NCBI RefSeq assembly: GCF_017115085.1
Contig: NZ_JABXKJ010000079.1
Location: forward strand, 1 to 58,923
Length of the DNA: 58,923 nt
Source: Nostoc sp. NMS7
GTDB lineage: Bacteria > Cyanobacteriota > Cyanobacteriia > Cyanobacteriales > Nostocaceae
Direction of reading: 5' to 3'
Shown: positions 18,303 through 28,204 of the stretch, piece after piece
How positions within the stretch are numbered: position 1 is the stretch's first letter
Layout: every line of letters begins with the position of its first letter
The notes under the pieces: generated by a model
Told to the model about the DNA's origin: nothing
Seen by the model: the letters and a program-made list of their open reading frames with translations, nothing else
Databases searched by the model: none
Translations under genes and position numbers: made by a program

Positions 18303-19253
18303 ATGACTACAAATTCTCAAAATCTGTCATCAGCGATGAAAAATCGCTCTGACGTAGAAAAGTCCCTAGATCGAGGTTTTATTTGGCTGACTAAAATTTT
18401 CGCCTTTGGGGTTGCTGCCACTTTATTATGGATCGGGTCGCAGGTTGCAATTGGTGCTTGGCCTGCCATCCAAAAGTTTGGTGCTGGCTTTTTAGCTAAC
18501 ACCACTTGGAACCCAGTTAATGATAGCTACGGGGTGCTACCTCAAATTTATGGAACTCTCTTGAGTTCTTTTATTGGTCTGCTGATAGCAGTACCAATTG
18601 GGGTTGGTACTGCTGTTGTACTGAGCGAAGATTTTTTGCCCACTAAAGTAAAGTTGGTACTGGTTTTCGCAGTAGAACTGCTGGCAGCTATTCCCAGCGT
18701 TGTCTACGGCGTGTGGGGTATTTTCGTTTTAGTGCCAATCTTAACCAACTTTGGAAAATGGCTAAATAGTTACTTTGGTTGGGTGCCATTTTTTAGCACT
18801 TCTCCTACAGGGCCAGGAATGTTGCCGGCGGGAGTCATCTTAGCGATTATGACTTTGCCAATCATCACAGCCTTATCCCGCGATGCCTTGATTTCTATAC
18901 CCTCCAGTTTGCGCCAAGCCTCTCTAGGACTAGGAGCAACGCGCTGGGAAACAATTTTGCAAGTTCTCATCCCAGCAGCCTTTTCGGGCATAGTTAGTGC
19001 TGTGATGCTGGGACTCGGCCGGGCAATGGGAGAAACAATGGCTGTAACGATGTTAATTGGCAACTCCAACAACATCAGTCTCTCTCTTTTAGCACCAGCC
19101 AATACGATTTCTTCTTTACTGGCAAATCAATTCTCAGAAGCTAGTGGTTTGCAAGTTGCGGCTTTAATGTACGCCGCTTTAGTTCTATTTTTCTTGACGC
19201 TAGTAGTCAATATTATGGCAGAGTTAATCGTTTTGAGAGTCAAGCGAATATAG
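18303..19253 (+). CDS. pstC: Phosphate ABC transporter permease PstC
   Basis: PstC is one of the two permeases of the phosphate importer. The 316-residue protein has six predicted helices and the coupling-loop block SLGLGATRWETILQVLIPAA. The family segment AIPSVVYGVWG is present. ATG 18303 (MTTNSQN) is preferred over an in-frame TTG at 18285. It lies 167 bp after pstS and 19 bp before pstA. Confidence 0.96.
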   Translation: MTTNSQNLSSAMKNRSDVEKSLDRGFIWLTKIFAFGVAATLLWIGSQVAIGAWPAIQKFGAGFLANTTWNPVNDSYGVLPQIYGTLLSSFIGLLIAVPIGVGTAVVLSEDFLPTKVKLVLVFAVELLAAIPSVVYGVWGIFVLVPILTNFGKWLNSYFGWVPFFSTSPTGPGMLPAGVILAIMTLPIITALSRDALISIPSSLRQASLGLGATRWETILQVLIPAAFSGIVSAVMLGLGRAMGETMAVTMLIGNSNNISLSLLAPANTISSLLANQFSEASGLQVAALMYAALVLFFLTLVVNIMAELIVLRVKRI

Positions 19254-19272
19254 CTTAGTTTTGGGTTAAATT

Positions 19273-20154
19273 ATGACTTCTAATTTTCCAGAGCGCAGTT
19301 TAACTAGCTCCGCCATGTCTGGTAGAACACTGTTTAATACAGTGATGACCGTAATCGCATTTACCTGCGGAGTATTGGCACTTTTACCTTTGCTAGCAGT
19401 ACTCTCTTACGTGATTATTAAAGGCTTTAGCAGTCTGAATCTGGCCGTGTTTGTAGAACTGCCACCCAAAGCTCTACAAAAGGGAGGAGGCTTTGGTAAT
19501 GCCATTTTAGGCACGCTGCTGATGGTAGGAATTGCTGCCTTGATTAGCATCCCCTTTGGAGTTTTGGGGGCGATTTACATCACAGAATTTAGTTCGGCTA
19601 ATGTAGCCAGAGGGGTACGTTTTGCGGCTAACGTCCTTAGTGGAGTTCCCTCAATTATTGCTGGGGTATTTGCCTATGGCATTGTAGTTTTAACACTGGT
19701 AAAGTTGAACTTAGGATCATATTCAGCTCTCGGTGGAGGGTTTGCACTGGCAATTTTAATGTTGCCAATTATTCTCCGAACTACCGATGAAGCCTTACAG
19801 TTAGTATCGCAAGATTTGCGACAAGCATCGGCAGGGTTAGGAGCGACTAACTTTCAAACAGTGAGTCAAGTAGTTTTACCAGCAGCTTTACCAGCAATTG
19901 TAACTGGCGCAACGCTAGCGATTGCCAGAGCATCTGGAGAAACCGCACCTTTACTATTTACTGCTCTATTTTCCAACTTTTGGCCTGATAGCTTATTCCA
20001 ACCAACAGCTTCCCTTGCCGTTTTGGTTTATAAATATGCCATTTCTCCGTTTAAAAATTGGCAATCACTAGCTTGGGCAGCATCTTTGATTTTGGTATTT
20101 ATGGTTCTAATCACAAGTATCATCGCTCGCTGGGCAACTCGTCAAAAAGCTTAG
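19273..20154 (+). CDS. pstA: Phosphate ABC transporter permease PstA
   Basis: The second permease of the Pst importer has 293 residues and six helices. The coupling loop ASAGLGATNFQTVSQVVLPA and the segment LSGVPSIIAGVFAYG are typical of PstA. It follows pstC with a 19-bp gap and precedes pstB by 57 bp, so the four genes form one operon. Confidence 0.96.
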   Translation: MTSNFPERSLTSSAMSGRTLFNTVMTVIAFTCGVLALLPLLAVLSYVIIKGFSSLNLAVFVELPPKALQKGGGFGNAILGTLLMVGIAALISIPFGVLGAIYITEFSSANVARGVRFAANVLSGVPSIIAGVFAYGIVVLTLVKLNLGSYSALGGGFALAILMLPIILRTTDEALQLVSQDLRQASAGLGATNFQTVSQVVLPAALPAIVTGATLAIARASGETAPLLFTALFSNFWPDSLFQPTASLAVLVYKYAISPFKNWQSLAWAASLILVFMVLITSIIARWATRQKA

Positions 20155-20211
20155 TAAACAACCTTCCATATTCCAGATACCCATCGCCCAAACCAACACA
20201 AGACTTAATTT

Positions 20212-21018
20212 ATGGCTAGTAATGTTAGCACATTGAATGACACGGAAACCGTTTTACGCGCCGAAAATCTCAACATTTACTACGGCAAGTTTTTAGCCTT
20301 ACAGAATATTTGGCTAGATATACCGAAAAATCAGGTGACAGCCTTTATCGGTCCTTCTGGTTGTGGTAAAAGTACGTTGTTGCGATGCTATAACCGCCTC
20401 AATGACCTGATTGAATCATTTCGCGCAGAAGGTAAAATATTTTTTTACGATAAAAACTTGTATGCATCCGACATCGACCCTGTAGAAGTGCGTCGGAGAA
20501 TTGGGATGGTGTTTCAAAGACCAAACCCATTTCCCAAATCAATTTATGACAATATTACTTTTGGAGCCAAAATCAACGGTTACAAAGGTAATTTCGATGA
20601 ATTGGTAGAAAGCAGCCTCAGAAAAGCGGCTTTGTGGGATGAAGTCAAAGATAAACTACGGCAAAGTGGCTCGTCTTTATCTGGTGGACAACAACAACGC
20701 TTATGTATTGCTCGAGCGATCGCAGTCGAACCTGAAATTATACTGATGGATGAACCTTGCTCTGCTCTTGACCCCATTTCCACCTTACGGGTTGAAGAAC
20801 TGATTCACGAACTTAAAGAGCAATATACTATCGTCATTGTCACCCATAACATGCAGCAAGCAGCGCGGGTTTCAGATAAGACAGCCTTTTTTAATGTTCG
20901 GACTTCAGACACAGGAGGTCGTAACGGCTACATGGTAGAGTACGACTTAACAGAAGTAATTTTTAACAATCCTAAGCAGGAAGAAACGCGAGATTACGTC
21001 AGTGGCAAATTTGGATAA
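20212..21018 (+). CDS. pstB: Phosphate ABC transporter ATPase PstB
   Basis: PstB powers the phosphate importer. All ATPase motifs are intact in the 268-residue protein: Walker [10 protein letters not shown], signature LSGGQQQR, Walker [14 protein letters not shown] and the switch His in VIVTHNM. The N-terminal [20 protein letters not shown] fits PstB. Only one pstB is present here and no phoU follows. Confidence 0.97.
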   Translation: MASNVSTLNDTETVLRAENLNIYYGKFLALQNIWLDIPKNQVTAFIGPSGCGKSTLLRCYNRLNDLIESFRAEGKIFFYDKNLYASDIDPVEVRRRIGMVFQRPNPFPKSIYDNITFGAKINGYKGNFDELVESSLRKAALWDEVKDKLRQSGSSLSGGQQQRLCIARAIAVEPEIILMDEPCSALDPISTLRVEELIHELKEQYTIVIVTHNMQQAARVSDKTAFFNVRTSDTGGRNGYMVEYDLTEVIFNNPKQEETRDYVSGKFG

Positions 21019-21156
21019 ATATTTGACATTATTGATGTTAAAGCGATGAGGGATACTCGAAAAATTAAAGCTATGCGATATTCCTCTAGTTTTTTTATTT
21101 TTTTGCTAAGGAACGTGGATTAAATAAAATGTAAAACTTCATCCTGTCTCTAGCTT

Positions 21157-21179
21157 CCCTCTCCTTTATAAGGAGAGGG
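21157..21179. repeat. CCCTCTCCTT hairpin repeat, copy 1
   Basis: CCCTCTCCTT and AAGGAGAGGG flank a 3-base loop, followed by TTGAGGGTGAGG-like sequence. A second copy with the same loop length and a similar 3' tail is at 51721-51743. Confidence 0.8.
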
Positions 21180-21369
21180 ATTGAGGGTGAGGTAAGCCAG
21201 GGACATAAATTGTATGTTATTTAATTCTTATTTCTAAGGTTAGCGTAGACGTAGCCCGCACTTCGACAAAGCTCAGTGACCACCGCAGGTCTTACCCTAA
21301 GCCTGCGCCGTACCACTTCGTGGAAGCAAGCTACGCGCAGCGTCTCGTAGAGAAGGGCATCGCTTGATC

Positions 21370-21405
21370 AATTATTACTTTTCTTGGTCAAGAAAAGTAA
21401 TAATT
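21370..21405. terminator. 17-bp perfect inverted repeat
   Basis: AATTATTACTTTTCTTG (21370-21386) and its exact complement (21389-21405) flank a 2-base loop. AT-rich and symmetrical, it could terminate transcription from either side, although it is 350 bp beyond pstB. Confidence 0.5.
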
Positions 21406-21600
21406 AAGCTATTTAACATCAGACTTGCATTTCCTGAACGGGCAAAAAAATCACTTGATAATAGAGCCTAGTACTAGTGTTGGCTTACCTTGCTATTTAT
21501 TCGTAGGCATTCATGATTCAACCACTTAAGAATTAACTGGTTATTTTCCTAGGCCCAAACTTACTTCTTGCATTACTGCATTTCCGGGTTTCTCGTTATA

Positions 21601-21671
21601 AGCGGGCGGCGGGAATCGAACCCGCATTAATAGCTTGGAAGGCTATAGTTTTACCACTAAACTACGCCCGC
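21601..21671 (-). tRNA. tRNA-Gly (anticodon UCC)
   Basis: Seventy-one bases fold as a cloverleaf. Acceptor GCGGGCG pairs with CGCCCGC and the discriminator is U. D stem is GTTT/AAAC, anticodon stem ATAGC/GCTAT with loop CTTCCAA (anticodon TCC), T stem GCGGG/CCCGC with loop TTCGATT. CCA is not encoded. Confidence 0.97.
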
Positions 21672-21721
21672 AAATCTCCAACTTTCTAAATATAACACAG
21701 GTTTTGCGAAAATTCAAGCAT

Positions 21722-22948
21722 TTATTTGGAATTGGCAGGTTGGATTTTGATCCTGACATACAGATTGCTCAAAGGTGGTTTGCTGCCATCGTTGTTGGAA
21801 CCAGCAATAAAGTTTTCTGTTTTGAAAACTTCGTTGAGGACTTGCTCATATCTGGTTTTTTCACTTTGCAGTCTTGCTGGTTCTATTTCTAGAACTTTAG
21901 CCTGTTGAAAGTTGCCATTGTTATCAATTATTAAGCTAGCCAAGAGCTTTGCTGGCTCAAGTCCAGAATCGTGGCCAAGAAAACTTGAGTCTAATTGTTT
22001 TGTGTTGCTTCCCTGGTATTTAGCGATAACCTCTGGTAAACCATCAGAACGGTATCGTCGTGATTGTATCAAGTTACTCATTTCATCTCTAAGCAAAGAA
22101 GTTACTATTGCTACCGATGCTCCCATAGTAGGAGTTGATGGAGTTTCTCTGGTGGGAGTTGGTGGAGTTTCTCTGGTGGGAGTTGGTGGAGTTTCTCTGG
22201 TGGGAGTTGGTGGAGTTTCTCTGGTGGGAGTTGGTGGAGTTTCTCTGGTGGGAGTTGGTGGAGTTTCTCTGGTGGGAGTTGGTGGAGTTTCTCTGTTTTC
22301 AGCTTCCGAAACTGGTGAATTTGATGGAATACCTGTTGGTAATAGCCTTCCCTTTCCCAGTTTGATTTCTTGACGGCGATTCCAAGGTAAATTACCGACT
22401 GGAACTATAGGTTTCGGCGTGGCTATAGGTTTCGGCGTGGCTATAGGTTTCGCTGTGGCTATAGGTTTCGCTGTGGCTATCGGCTTCGCTGTGACTGTAG
22501 GTTTTGACGTAGAAACTCTCTGTTGCCTAAAAGGTTTGCTATTAGCTTTAGAGGCGTAAATTCGGCTCTTTTGCTGGAGATTATCCGCAGAATTTATTGC
22601 GCCAAAATCTTGATTTCTGGGTATAATTCGTGCTGTTTGTGGTGAACGTGCTGGTACAGACTTTTGAGTTGAAGATAGTCGCTTTGGCGAAACTGTTTGG
22701 GCTGTTGATTTTGATTTGGTTATTAATTTTGTTTTAGGAGTAATGTCTATCAATTCAATGGGGACAGCAGATTGACTTTGCTGGGGAAACCAGAGACTAA
22801 ATGCATTAGATGAGCGCATCAGCCAGAACACCAGCAAGTGCAGAGAGACTGAAGCTATAACGACAGAAATCCACAAACCTGGTGGATCGGTGTGTCGTCT
22901 CCAGACCTTGGCTGGAATTGGAGTTTTATCTGCAACCGATGGTGTCAT
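21722..22948 (-). CDS. TonB-like membrane-anchored protein with Pro-rich repeats
   Basis: The 408-residue protein has a TonB/TolA-like plan. A short cytoplasmic N-terminus is followed by one helix (about 27-45, LWISVVIASVSLHLLVFWLM) and a long Pro-rich spacer. The spacer has two repeat arrays: six-residue KPIAT(A/P) units and eight-residue TPTRETPP units. The C-terminal domain (about 285-408) starts from SLLRDEMSNLIQSRR, and its LASLIIDNNGNFQQAKVLE block resembles a TonB C-terminal fold. It probably spans the periplasm. No ExbBD genes are adjacent, so a role in TonB-type energy transfer is inferred from layout only. Confidence 0.65.
   Translation of the reverse strand: MTPSVADKTPIPAKVWRRHTDPPGLWISVVIASVSLHLLVFWLMRSSNAFSLWFPQQSQSAVPIELIDITPKTKLITKSKSTAQTVSPKRLSSTQKSVPARSPQTARIIPRNQDFGAINSADNLQQKSRIYASKANSKPFRQQRVSTSKPTVTAKPIATAKPIATAKPIATPKPIATPKPIVPVGNLPWNRRQEIKLGKGRLLPTGIPSNSPVSEAENRETPPTPTRETPPTPTRETPPTPTRETPPTPTRETPPTPTRETPPTPTRETPSTPTMGASVAIVTSLLRDEMSNLIQSRRYRSDGLPEVIAKYQGSNTKQLDSSFLGHDSGLEPAKLLASLIIDNNGNFQQAKVLEIEPARLQSEKTRYEQVLNEVFKTENFIAGSNNDGSKPPLSNLYVRIKIQPANSK
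22128..22295. repeat. 24-bp tandem repeat, 7 units, coding
   Basis: Seven consecutive 24-bp units; the middle ones are identical (GTGGGAGTTGGTGGAG plus TTTCTCTG). They encode the TPTRETPP repeats of the TonB-like protein. Unit identity at DNA level implies recent expansion and likely length variation. Confidence 0.95.
22405..22512. repeat. 18-bp tandem repeat, 6 units, coding
   Basis: Six 18-bp units (type CTATAGGTTTCGGCGTGG), the last two diverged, encode the six-residue KPIATA/KPIATP repeats of the same protein. Confidence 0.9.
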
Positions 22949-23016
22949 ATTATCGAAACTGGATATGATTAGGCACTCTTATTCATTGCTAATGCTTGAA
23001 AATACCAGTCTTAATT

Positions 23017-26000
23017 TTAGCGATTAAACATTATCTCTGATGTAACAGCAAAGGTCAAAACTGTTTCATCTACTCCTTTAAGTTCTAGCGAACTACCTTT
23101 AGTAATCTCTTCTTCCTGCAAATAATCTGCCACGGCAGCAGAAACCAAGATTGTACCGGGAACAGCAGCAGCTTGCAACCTTGCAGCAATATTCACACTT
23201 GGGCCAATAGCAGTATAATCGGCACGTTCAGCACTACCGAACATCCCCACAACAGCAGTACCTTGGTGGATACCGCACCGGAACTGTACGCTAGTAAGTT
23301 TGTGGCCATCGAATACACCTTGGTCTTGCCAGCGCTGGTTCAACTCAGCCAGTGAGCCGTGCATTGCTCTTGCTGTATTGATGGCACGACGCACCTGTTC
23401 ATTAGGGGTTAATTCTTCCGGCGCTCCGTATAAAGCTAAGATAGCATCTCCCATAAATTTATCTACAGTGCCGCCATTGCTAAATACAACCTTGGTCATG
23501 GCTGCTAAATATTCATTTAGCAACTCTGCTACCCGGCGCGATCTGAGAGTATTTGCTAGCTGTGTAAAACCGACGATATCACTAAACAAAACTGTAATTA
23601 AGCGTGGTTCGGGGCGCAAATCTAACGTTAAATCTCCGGTTGCAGCTTTTTGCACCAATGCAGTCGGCAAAAAGCGCTTTAGCACCGATTCTGTTAGATA
23701 AGTATTTAACTCCACGATTCGCCGTTCATTTTCCTTCAATCTTAAAAGATTCCGAACTTCCGCCAAAAGTTCCCGATCATTGAATGGTTTTGCTAAATAA
23801 GCATCCGCCCCATGTTCTGTACCTTCGATGCGGGTTTCCTCATCTACTTTCGCTGTCAGCAAAATGATTGGTGTTCCTTTAAGCTTCTCCTCTTTACGGA
23901 GCATCTGAATCATCTCAAGTCCGCTCACCAAGGGCATCATTAAGTCAGTCACAATCAAGTTGGGTATAATTTCCTTAGCGATCGCATACCCTTCAGAACC
24001 GTTATGAGCTGTTCGTACATGATAACCGTTGCGGCGAAAAATCTCGGATACGTAGTTTCGCAGATCCGGGTTGTCGTCTACAACTAAAATTGAGTGCCAA
24101 GTCTTTGAACCTCTGATAGTTGCAAGTTTATCCTCAGAGTTTTCGCTTAGGGCTGAATCTTGAGTCTCAATACTGGGAGAGAAGTTTCTTGTAATATCTT
24201 CAATATTGTCTATTCCTGACTCTACCAATTCTAAATCAGCCAATTCTACGCTAGCGCGGCTCATATTCAGTTCGGTAGGCGTTTCTAGTACTTGCTGTGT
24301 CGGTAAATGAGCATTTCCAGTCAAAAGCCATAAACTAAAAGTAGTGCCTTCGCCATAAACTGATTCCACAGTGACTTCACCACCATGTAATTCTATCAAT
24401 TCTTTAACTAAAGCTAAACCCAAACCACTGCCTTCATAGGAGCGGTTTGCTGAACCTTCAGCTTGGCGGAAACGCTCAAATAGGTAGGGAATTTGTTGTT
24501 TAACAATGCCAATTCCAGTATCTTGTACTTGCAATATGCAACGATCGCCTTCAGATTTTAGTCTGACGCTGATTGTGCCACCTTCGGGAGTAAACTTCAT
24601 CGCATTTGACAGCAGGTTGTAAACCACCTTGTCAAATTTTTCCATATCCAAGTACACCGTAGAACATTCATTTAACTGGGTAGTGAGATGCAGTCCTTTT
24701 TTCTCACAGTAGGGACGAAAAGATTCAACAATTTGGCTGACAAATTCGACTAAATCGCAGGGATGGAAACTAGGCTGCATTCTCCCCGCATCTAGGCGTT
24801 GTAAATCTAGGAGTTGATTTACCAGTCGCAGCAGGCGGCGGGAGTTACGCAAGGCGATCGCACTTTGGGAGTAAGATAATCCTTCACCAGCCGCCACCGC
24901 CGACTCTAAAGGCCCTTGAATCAAGGTGATCGGTGTGCGAAACTCATGGGAGATATTTTGAAAAAATTCGGTTTTTTGTTTATCTAATTCTATTAAGCGT
25001 TCAGCTTGTCGGCGAGTTTTTTGATACAAGTGTGACTGCTGCACAGCGATCGCGGCTTGAGCTGCTACTGCTTTCGCCAAATCGATATCAGATGAGAGCC
25101 ATCGGCGGACTTTGTTACCTTCATGCAAAGTAATATTACCGATACATTTACCATCAGCTAATAATGGCACAACCATTAGCGATCGTCCTGGCATTTTTAA
25201 AGGCAAATTAAAAACCTGTACTTGTGAGGCACAATGGCTGACATCACCAATTATCACTGGTTCATGTGTCTGTAGCATCTGTTGAAGGATGGGATTCTCC
25301 TGTATAGATGCTTGAGAATAGGGTATTCTCTGAGTTAATAAATTCTTATTACTACTTAAATTTTTGTCCGGGGCTAGCGATGCCTGGGTTGGGCTGTGCC
25401 TACGCAAGTTTTCTGGATGTTGAAAACTGTCACCCAAGCCCACACACTCGGCAAACTCATCTTCTTCAGTCCACAAAGACAAGACACAGCCATCGACTTG
25501 TAAAGCTTGTCCCAATTGCTGGGTGATCGCCGCAAAGATATCTTGAGGATCTAAGCTAGAGCGAATCGCGCTAGTAATCGTATTAATCAAGCTCTCTCGC
25601 TTGGCAAGGGCACGTACTTGTTCGTAAGCATAAGCTTGGGACAAAGCTAAAGCTGCTTGATCCGCCACCATCAACACTAACTGCACCTCATCCTCCCCCC
25701 AGAAGCGAGGCAGAGAACACTGGTGCAGTGCTAGCACTGCCATCAGTTCTTGTTGGCAGATCAATGGCACAACTAAACTAGAACAAATGTTAGCAGCAGC
25801 AAAAGCTGCCTCACGTTGGCGCAGTTCGGGAGTATCACCGTGAATGCGCTGATCATCGCTCACATCGTGAATCACCTGAACTTCCCGGGTTTCCCACACG
25901 GTCTCAGCCAAAAGAGACACAGGCCCGGGGATGGTGGGACTCAGACCCCCCTTTGGAGAGAGAGGGGAAAGACTGACTGCAACTTCCCCGGCCTCTTCAG

Positions 26001-26607
26001 AAACAGTCTTCTGATAAATGAATCCTTTATCCGCCAACTGCTCATCTTGGAAGGGACGCAACAGACAGACATCCACCTCCAACATATGACCGACTGTATC
26101 TACAATTGCCTGCAAAATTTGGCGATAGTCTAAAGCACTGCGAATCGTATTTGTGACGGTATTCAGCAGCGATTCTTGTCGAAGAGTGCGGGTTAGTTCG
26201 CGGGTGCGAGCTTTGAGGACATTGTGAGTATCCAAAGCTTGGCGTACCACTGCTTTGAGTTCCTCAGCTTCCCACGGTTTGGTGACATATTTAAATACCT
26301 TACCAGCGTTGATTGCTTCCACCAGGTCTTCGACATCGGTGTAGCCAGTTAAAATAATCCGGATAATATCTGGATATTGAGTTGCTGTCAGGCTCAAAAA
26401 TTCTGTACCGCTCATCATCGGCATCCGCTGATCTGAGATAATCACTGCGATTTCTCCCTCTTGAGCCAGCAGATCGAGTGCCGCAGGACCAGAGTCTGCC
26501 CTCAGCACCTTATAGTCCCGATAGAAAGTGCGGTAAAGCAAGTCAAGGTTGTCTGGTTCATCATCGACAACCAAAATTTTCGGCTTACTGTTTGCTGGGG
26601 ATTTCAT
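23017..26607 (-). CDS. cyaC: CyaC-type hybrid sensor kinase/adenylate cyclase
   Basis: A 1196-residue signalling protein. In order: receiver 1 (phospho-acceptor Asp59 in ISDQRMP), two GAF domains (about 150-335 and 350-525), histidine kinase (His554 in NISHEFRTP; N box NLLSNAMKF, G1 DTGIGI, G2 GSGLGLALVKEL), receiver 2 (Asp888 in VTDLMMP) and a class III nucleotide cyclase (about 1005-1185). The cyclase has FSDIVGFT, DKFMGDAILALYG and SVNIAARL. This matches the published Anabaena/Spirulina CyaC order, in which His-to-Asp transfer controls cAMP synthesis. No hydrophobic segment is obvious, so it is probably cytoplasmic. A monocistronic gene. Confidence 0.93.
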   Translation of the reverse strand: MKSPANSKPKILVVDDEPDNLDLLYRTFYRDYKVLRADSGPAALDLLAQEGEIAVIISDQRMPMMSGTEFLSLTATQYPDIIRIILTGYTDVEDLVEAINAGKVFKYVTKPWEAEELKAVVRQALDTHNVLKARTRELTRTLRQESLLNTVTNTIRSALDYRQILQAIVDTVGHMLEVDVCLLRPFQDEQLADKGFIYQKTVSEEAGEVAVSLSPLSPKGGLSPTIPGPVSLLAETVWETREVQVIHDVSDDQRIHGDTPELRQREAAFAAANICSSLVVPLICQQELMAVLALHQCSLPRFWGEDEVQLVLMVADQAALALSQAYAYEQVRALAKRESLINTITSAIRSSLDPQDIFAAITQQLGQALQVDGCVLSLWTEEDEFAECVGLGDSFQHPENLRRHSPTQASLAPDKNLSSNKNLLTQRIPYSQASIQENPILQQMLQTHEPVIIGDVSHCASQVQVFNLPLKMPGRSLMVVPLLADGKCIGNITLHEGNKVRRWLSSDIDLAKAVAAQAAIAVQQSHLYQKTRRQAERLIELDKQKTEFFQNISHEFRTPITLIQGPLESAVAAGEGLSYSQSAIALRNSRRLLRLVNQLLDLQRLDAGRMQPSFHPCDLVEFVSQIVESFRPYCEKKGLHLTTQLNECSTVYLDMEKFDKVVYNLLSNAMKFTPEGGTISVRLKSEGDRCILQVQDTGIGIVKQQIPYLFERFRQAEGSANRSYEGSGLGLALVKELIELHGGEVTVESVYGEGTTFSLWLLTGNAHLPTQQVLETPTELNMSRASVELADLELVESGIDNIEDITRNFSPSIETQDSALSENSEDKLATIRGSKTWHSILVVDDNPDLRNYVSEIFRRNGYHVRTAHNGSEGYAIAKEIIPNLIVTDLMMPLVSGLEMIQMLRKEEKLKGTPIILLTAKVDEETRIEGTEHGADAYLAKPFNDRELLAEVRNLLRLKENERRIVELNTYLTESVLKRFLPTALVQKAATGDLTLDLRPEPRLITVLFSDIVGFTQLANTLRSRRVAELLNEYLAAMTKVVFSNGGTVDKFMGDAILALYGAPEELTPNEQVRRAINTARAMHGSLAELNQRWQDQGVFDGHKLTSVQFRCGIHQGTAVVGMFGSAERADYTAIGPSVNIAARLQAAAVPGTILVSAAVADYLQEEEITKGSSLELKGVDETVLTFAVTSEIMFNR

Positions 26608-27556
26608 GCACCGCCTTTCTGCTGCAACGGCAGTCGGATAAAGAATAATCTGATCAGGTAAGAGCAGAGCATTTCGACCAATAAGGCTGTTTGGCTACAT
26701 GACTGCTGAGTGTAGGAGTGTTTACTCACAGTAATTCGTCTCAATGGCTTATGCCCATTACCATTTTCTTTGGTGCAGTGTAATTGCTTTCATAGTCAGT
26801 TTTAGGGTTACAGAGTCGATGCTTGCTTGCCAAATCTTCTTTCACCTCCTGTGAGCAATGTCTGATATTACATACAGCGCTCATCGCTAGCTGAAAAATC
26901 CAAATCAAGCTGCATACTAAGTTTTCCCTCCCCAGCGCTTTTACTAACACTTGCAGGTAAATTTTATTTATGCTAGTCATGGTAGAGTCAGCAAAATTAA
27001 AACAATAAGATTTAAAGCCAAAGTATACTATTAGACAAATACCTCTTTCTAATTTAGCAATCAGAACTATCATTAAGACAAGTGGTAGTGCTTAATAAGT
27101 TAGGGATTAGGAGCCTTGCAGATTCTTCCCTAGTAGCTGTACAGCCTGTTCCTATGGCCTAGTAGCAAAGTTCTATTAGTGTAGCGGCAATTTCATAAAC
27201 AAGTTCAGTACTACAACCAGAGTTTATCGGTAGTGTACTTACTTAACAATTTTGTCGGTTCTGCCTACGGACAGGTTATGCTATTTATCTACCCATCCAC
27301 CTAAACCTGTACGACTTGACAGATGTTTTTGTGATAAACAGACTGATATCCTCCCTACCTAAAACAAGGGAAAGATTGTAGATTTATGAAGCTGTAACTT
27401 CTAAGACTGTTTCAAAAATGGATGCTATAAAGCCCCAAACTAAAGTGTAAAACTTTGTATACTCTACAAGGAAAAGCGAATTAGCAATCTTAGGTGAGTT
27501 CAATATCCTGGGCAGATATAAAGTTTTCAATAAGTTTAAATGGTGTTTGAGGAGAT
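26608..27556. other. Gap between cyaC and GNAT gene
   Basis: Mostly AT-rich with no repeat of note. A 110-codon minus frame at 26741-27073 has an uneven composition and no recognisable domain; I regard it as chance, at most a relic. The gap contains the divergent promoters of cyaC and the GNAT gene. Confidence 0.5.
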
Positions 27557-28204
27557 TTGAGAAAATTTTCGTTCAATAAAATCAATACTAAAGTAGCCTT
27601 GAAATATCGGTTTTTTCATCCATACCAGCAACAGCCAATCGATCCAGCTTGCTGCCAATTTGAAATTCGTACAGCTATACCTGCTGATTTGCTTGATGTT
27701 GCCCAAATTATTGCTGAAAGCTTTCACTCCCAAAAGGGTATGTGGGGATGGGCTTTTCCATTGCTACGTTTGGGTATTTACGAAGACTTAAGGCATCGCA
27801 TGACATCACCTCCGCCGCGTCATATTTGTTTAGTTGCTTTTGAAGCTACTACTGGTGCGGCTCATAATTTAGTGGGAAGTGTGGAATTGGGTGTACGTTA
27901 CAGTGATTCGTGGAGCCAGCTTGGTATGGGTTTTCCTTACTTATCTAATTTAGCGGTTCACCCAAAATACCGTAGACATGGTGTGGCTTCAGGGTTACTG
28001 AGTAGCTGTGAAAAAGTCTCCCGCGAGTGGGGATTTCAAGACTTATATCTCCACGTTTTGGAAAATAATCATCAGGCAAGGCAACTTTATTTTAAGGCGG
28101 GATATCGGGTGCATAAAGTCGAATTGAATTGGAATACATTTTTACTAGGACGCTCTAGCCAAATGTTCTTGCACAAGCATCTGAGTGCTGATTCCACTAT
28201 CTGA
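27557..28204 (+). CDS. GNAT-family N-acetyltransferase
   Basis: The 215-residue product carries the GNAT fold from about residue 35. The acetyl-CoA motif is YLSNLAVHPKYRRHGVASGL, and the closing motif is LYLHVLENNHQARQLYFKAGYR. The substrate is unknown. The frame has no ATG before residue 62, well inside the domain; I use TTG 27557, whose nearby GGAG is too close to be a good ribosome site, so the exact start is uncertain. The gene is isolated. Confidence 0.88.
   Translation: MRKFSFNKINTKVALKYRFFHPYQQQPIDPACCQFEIRTAIPADLLDVAQIIAESFHSQKGMWGWAFPLLRLGIYEDLRHRMTSPPPRHICLVAFEATTGAAHNLVGSVELGVRYSDSWSQLGMGFPYLSNLAVHPKYRRHGVASGLLSSCEKVSREWGFQDLYLHVLENNHQARQLYFKAGYRVHKVELNWNTFLLGRSSQMFLHKHLSADSTI

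Larger units (their letters stand above)
21019..21600. other. Repeat-filled gap after the pst operon
   Basis: It holds an AGGAACGTGGATTAAATAA box (about 21109-21127; a second copy lies near 40010-40028), the CCCTCTCCTT hairpin repeat, gap boxes at 21236-21362 (for example GCAGCGTCTCGTAGAGAAGG), and a 17-bp perfect inverted repeat at 21370-21405. No gene is seen. Confidence 0.7.

Noticed and set aside
21601..21671. tRNA-Gly as an integration site for a mobile island
   Set aside because: No integrase gene is in the window and no repeat of the tRNA 3' end was noticed nearby. The same holds for tRNA-Thr at 55052.
26741..27073. 110-codon minus frame between cyaC and the GNAT gene
   Set aside because: Composition is uneven, no domain or ribosome site is seen, and the stretch is AT-rich gap sequence. 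It is probably a chance frame.
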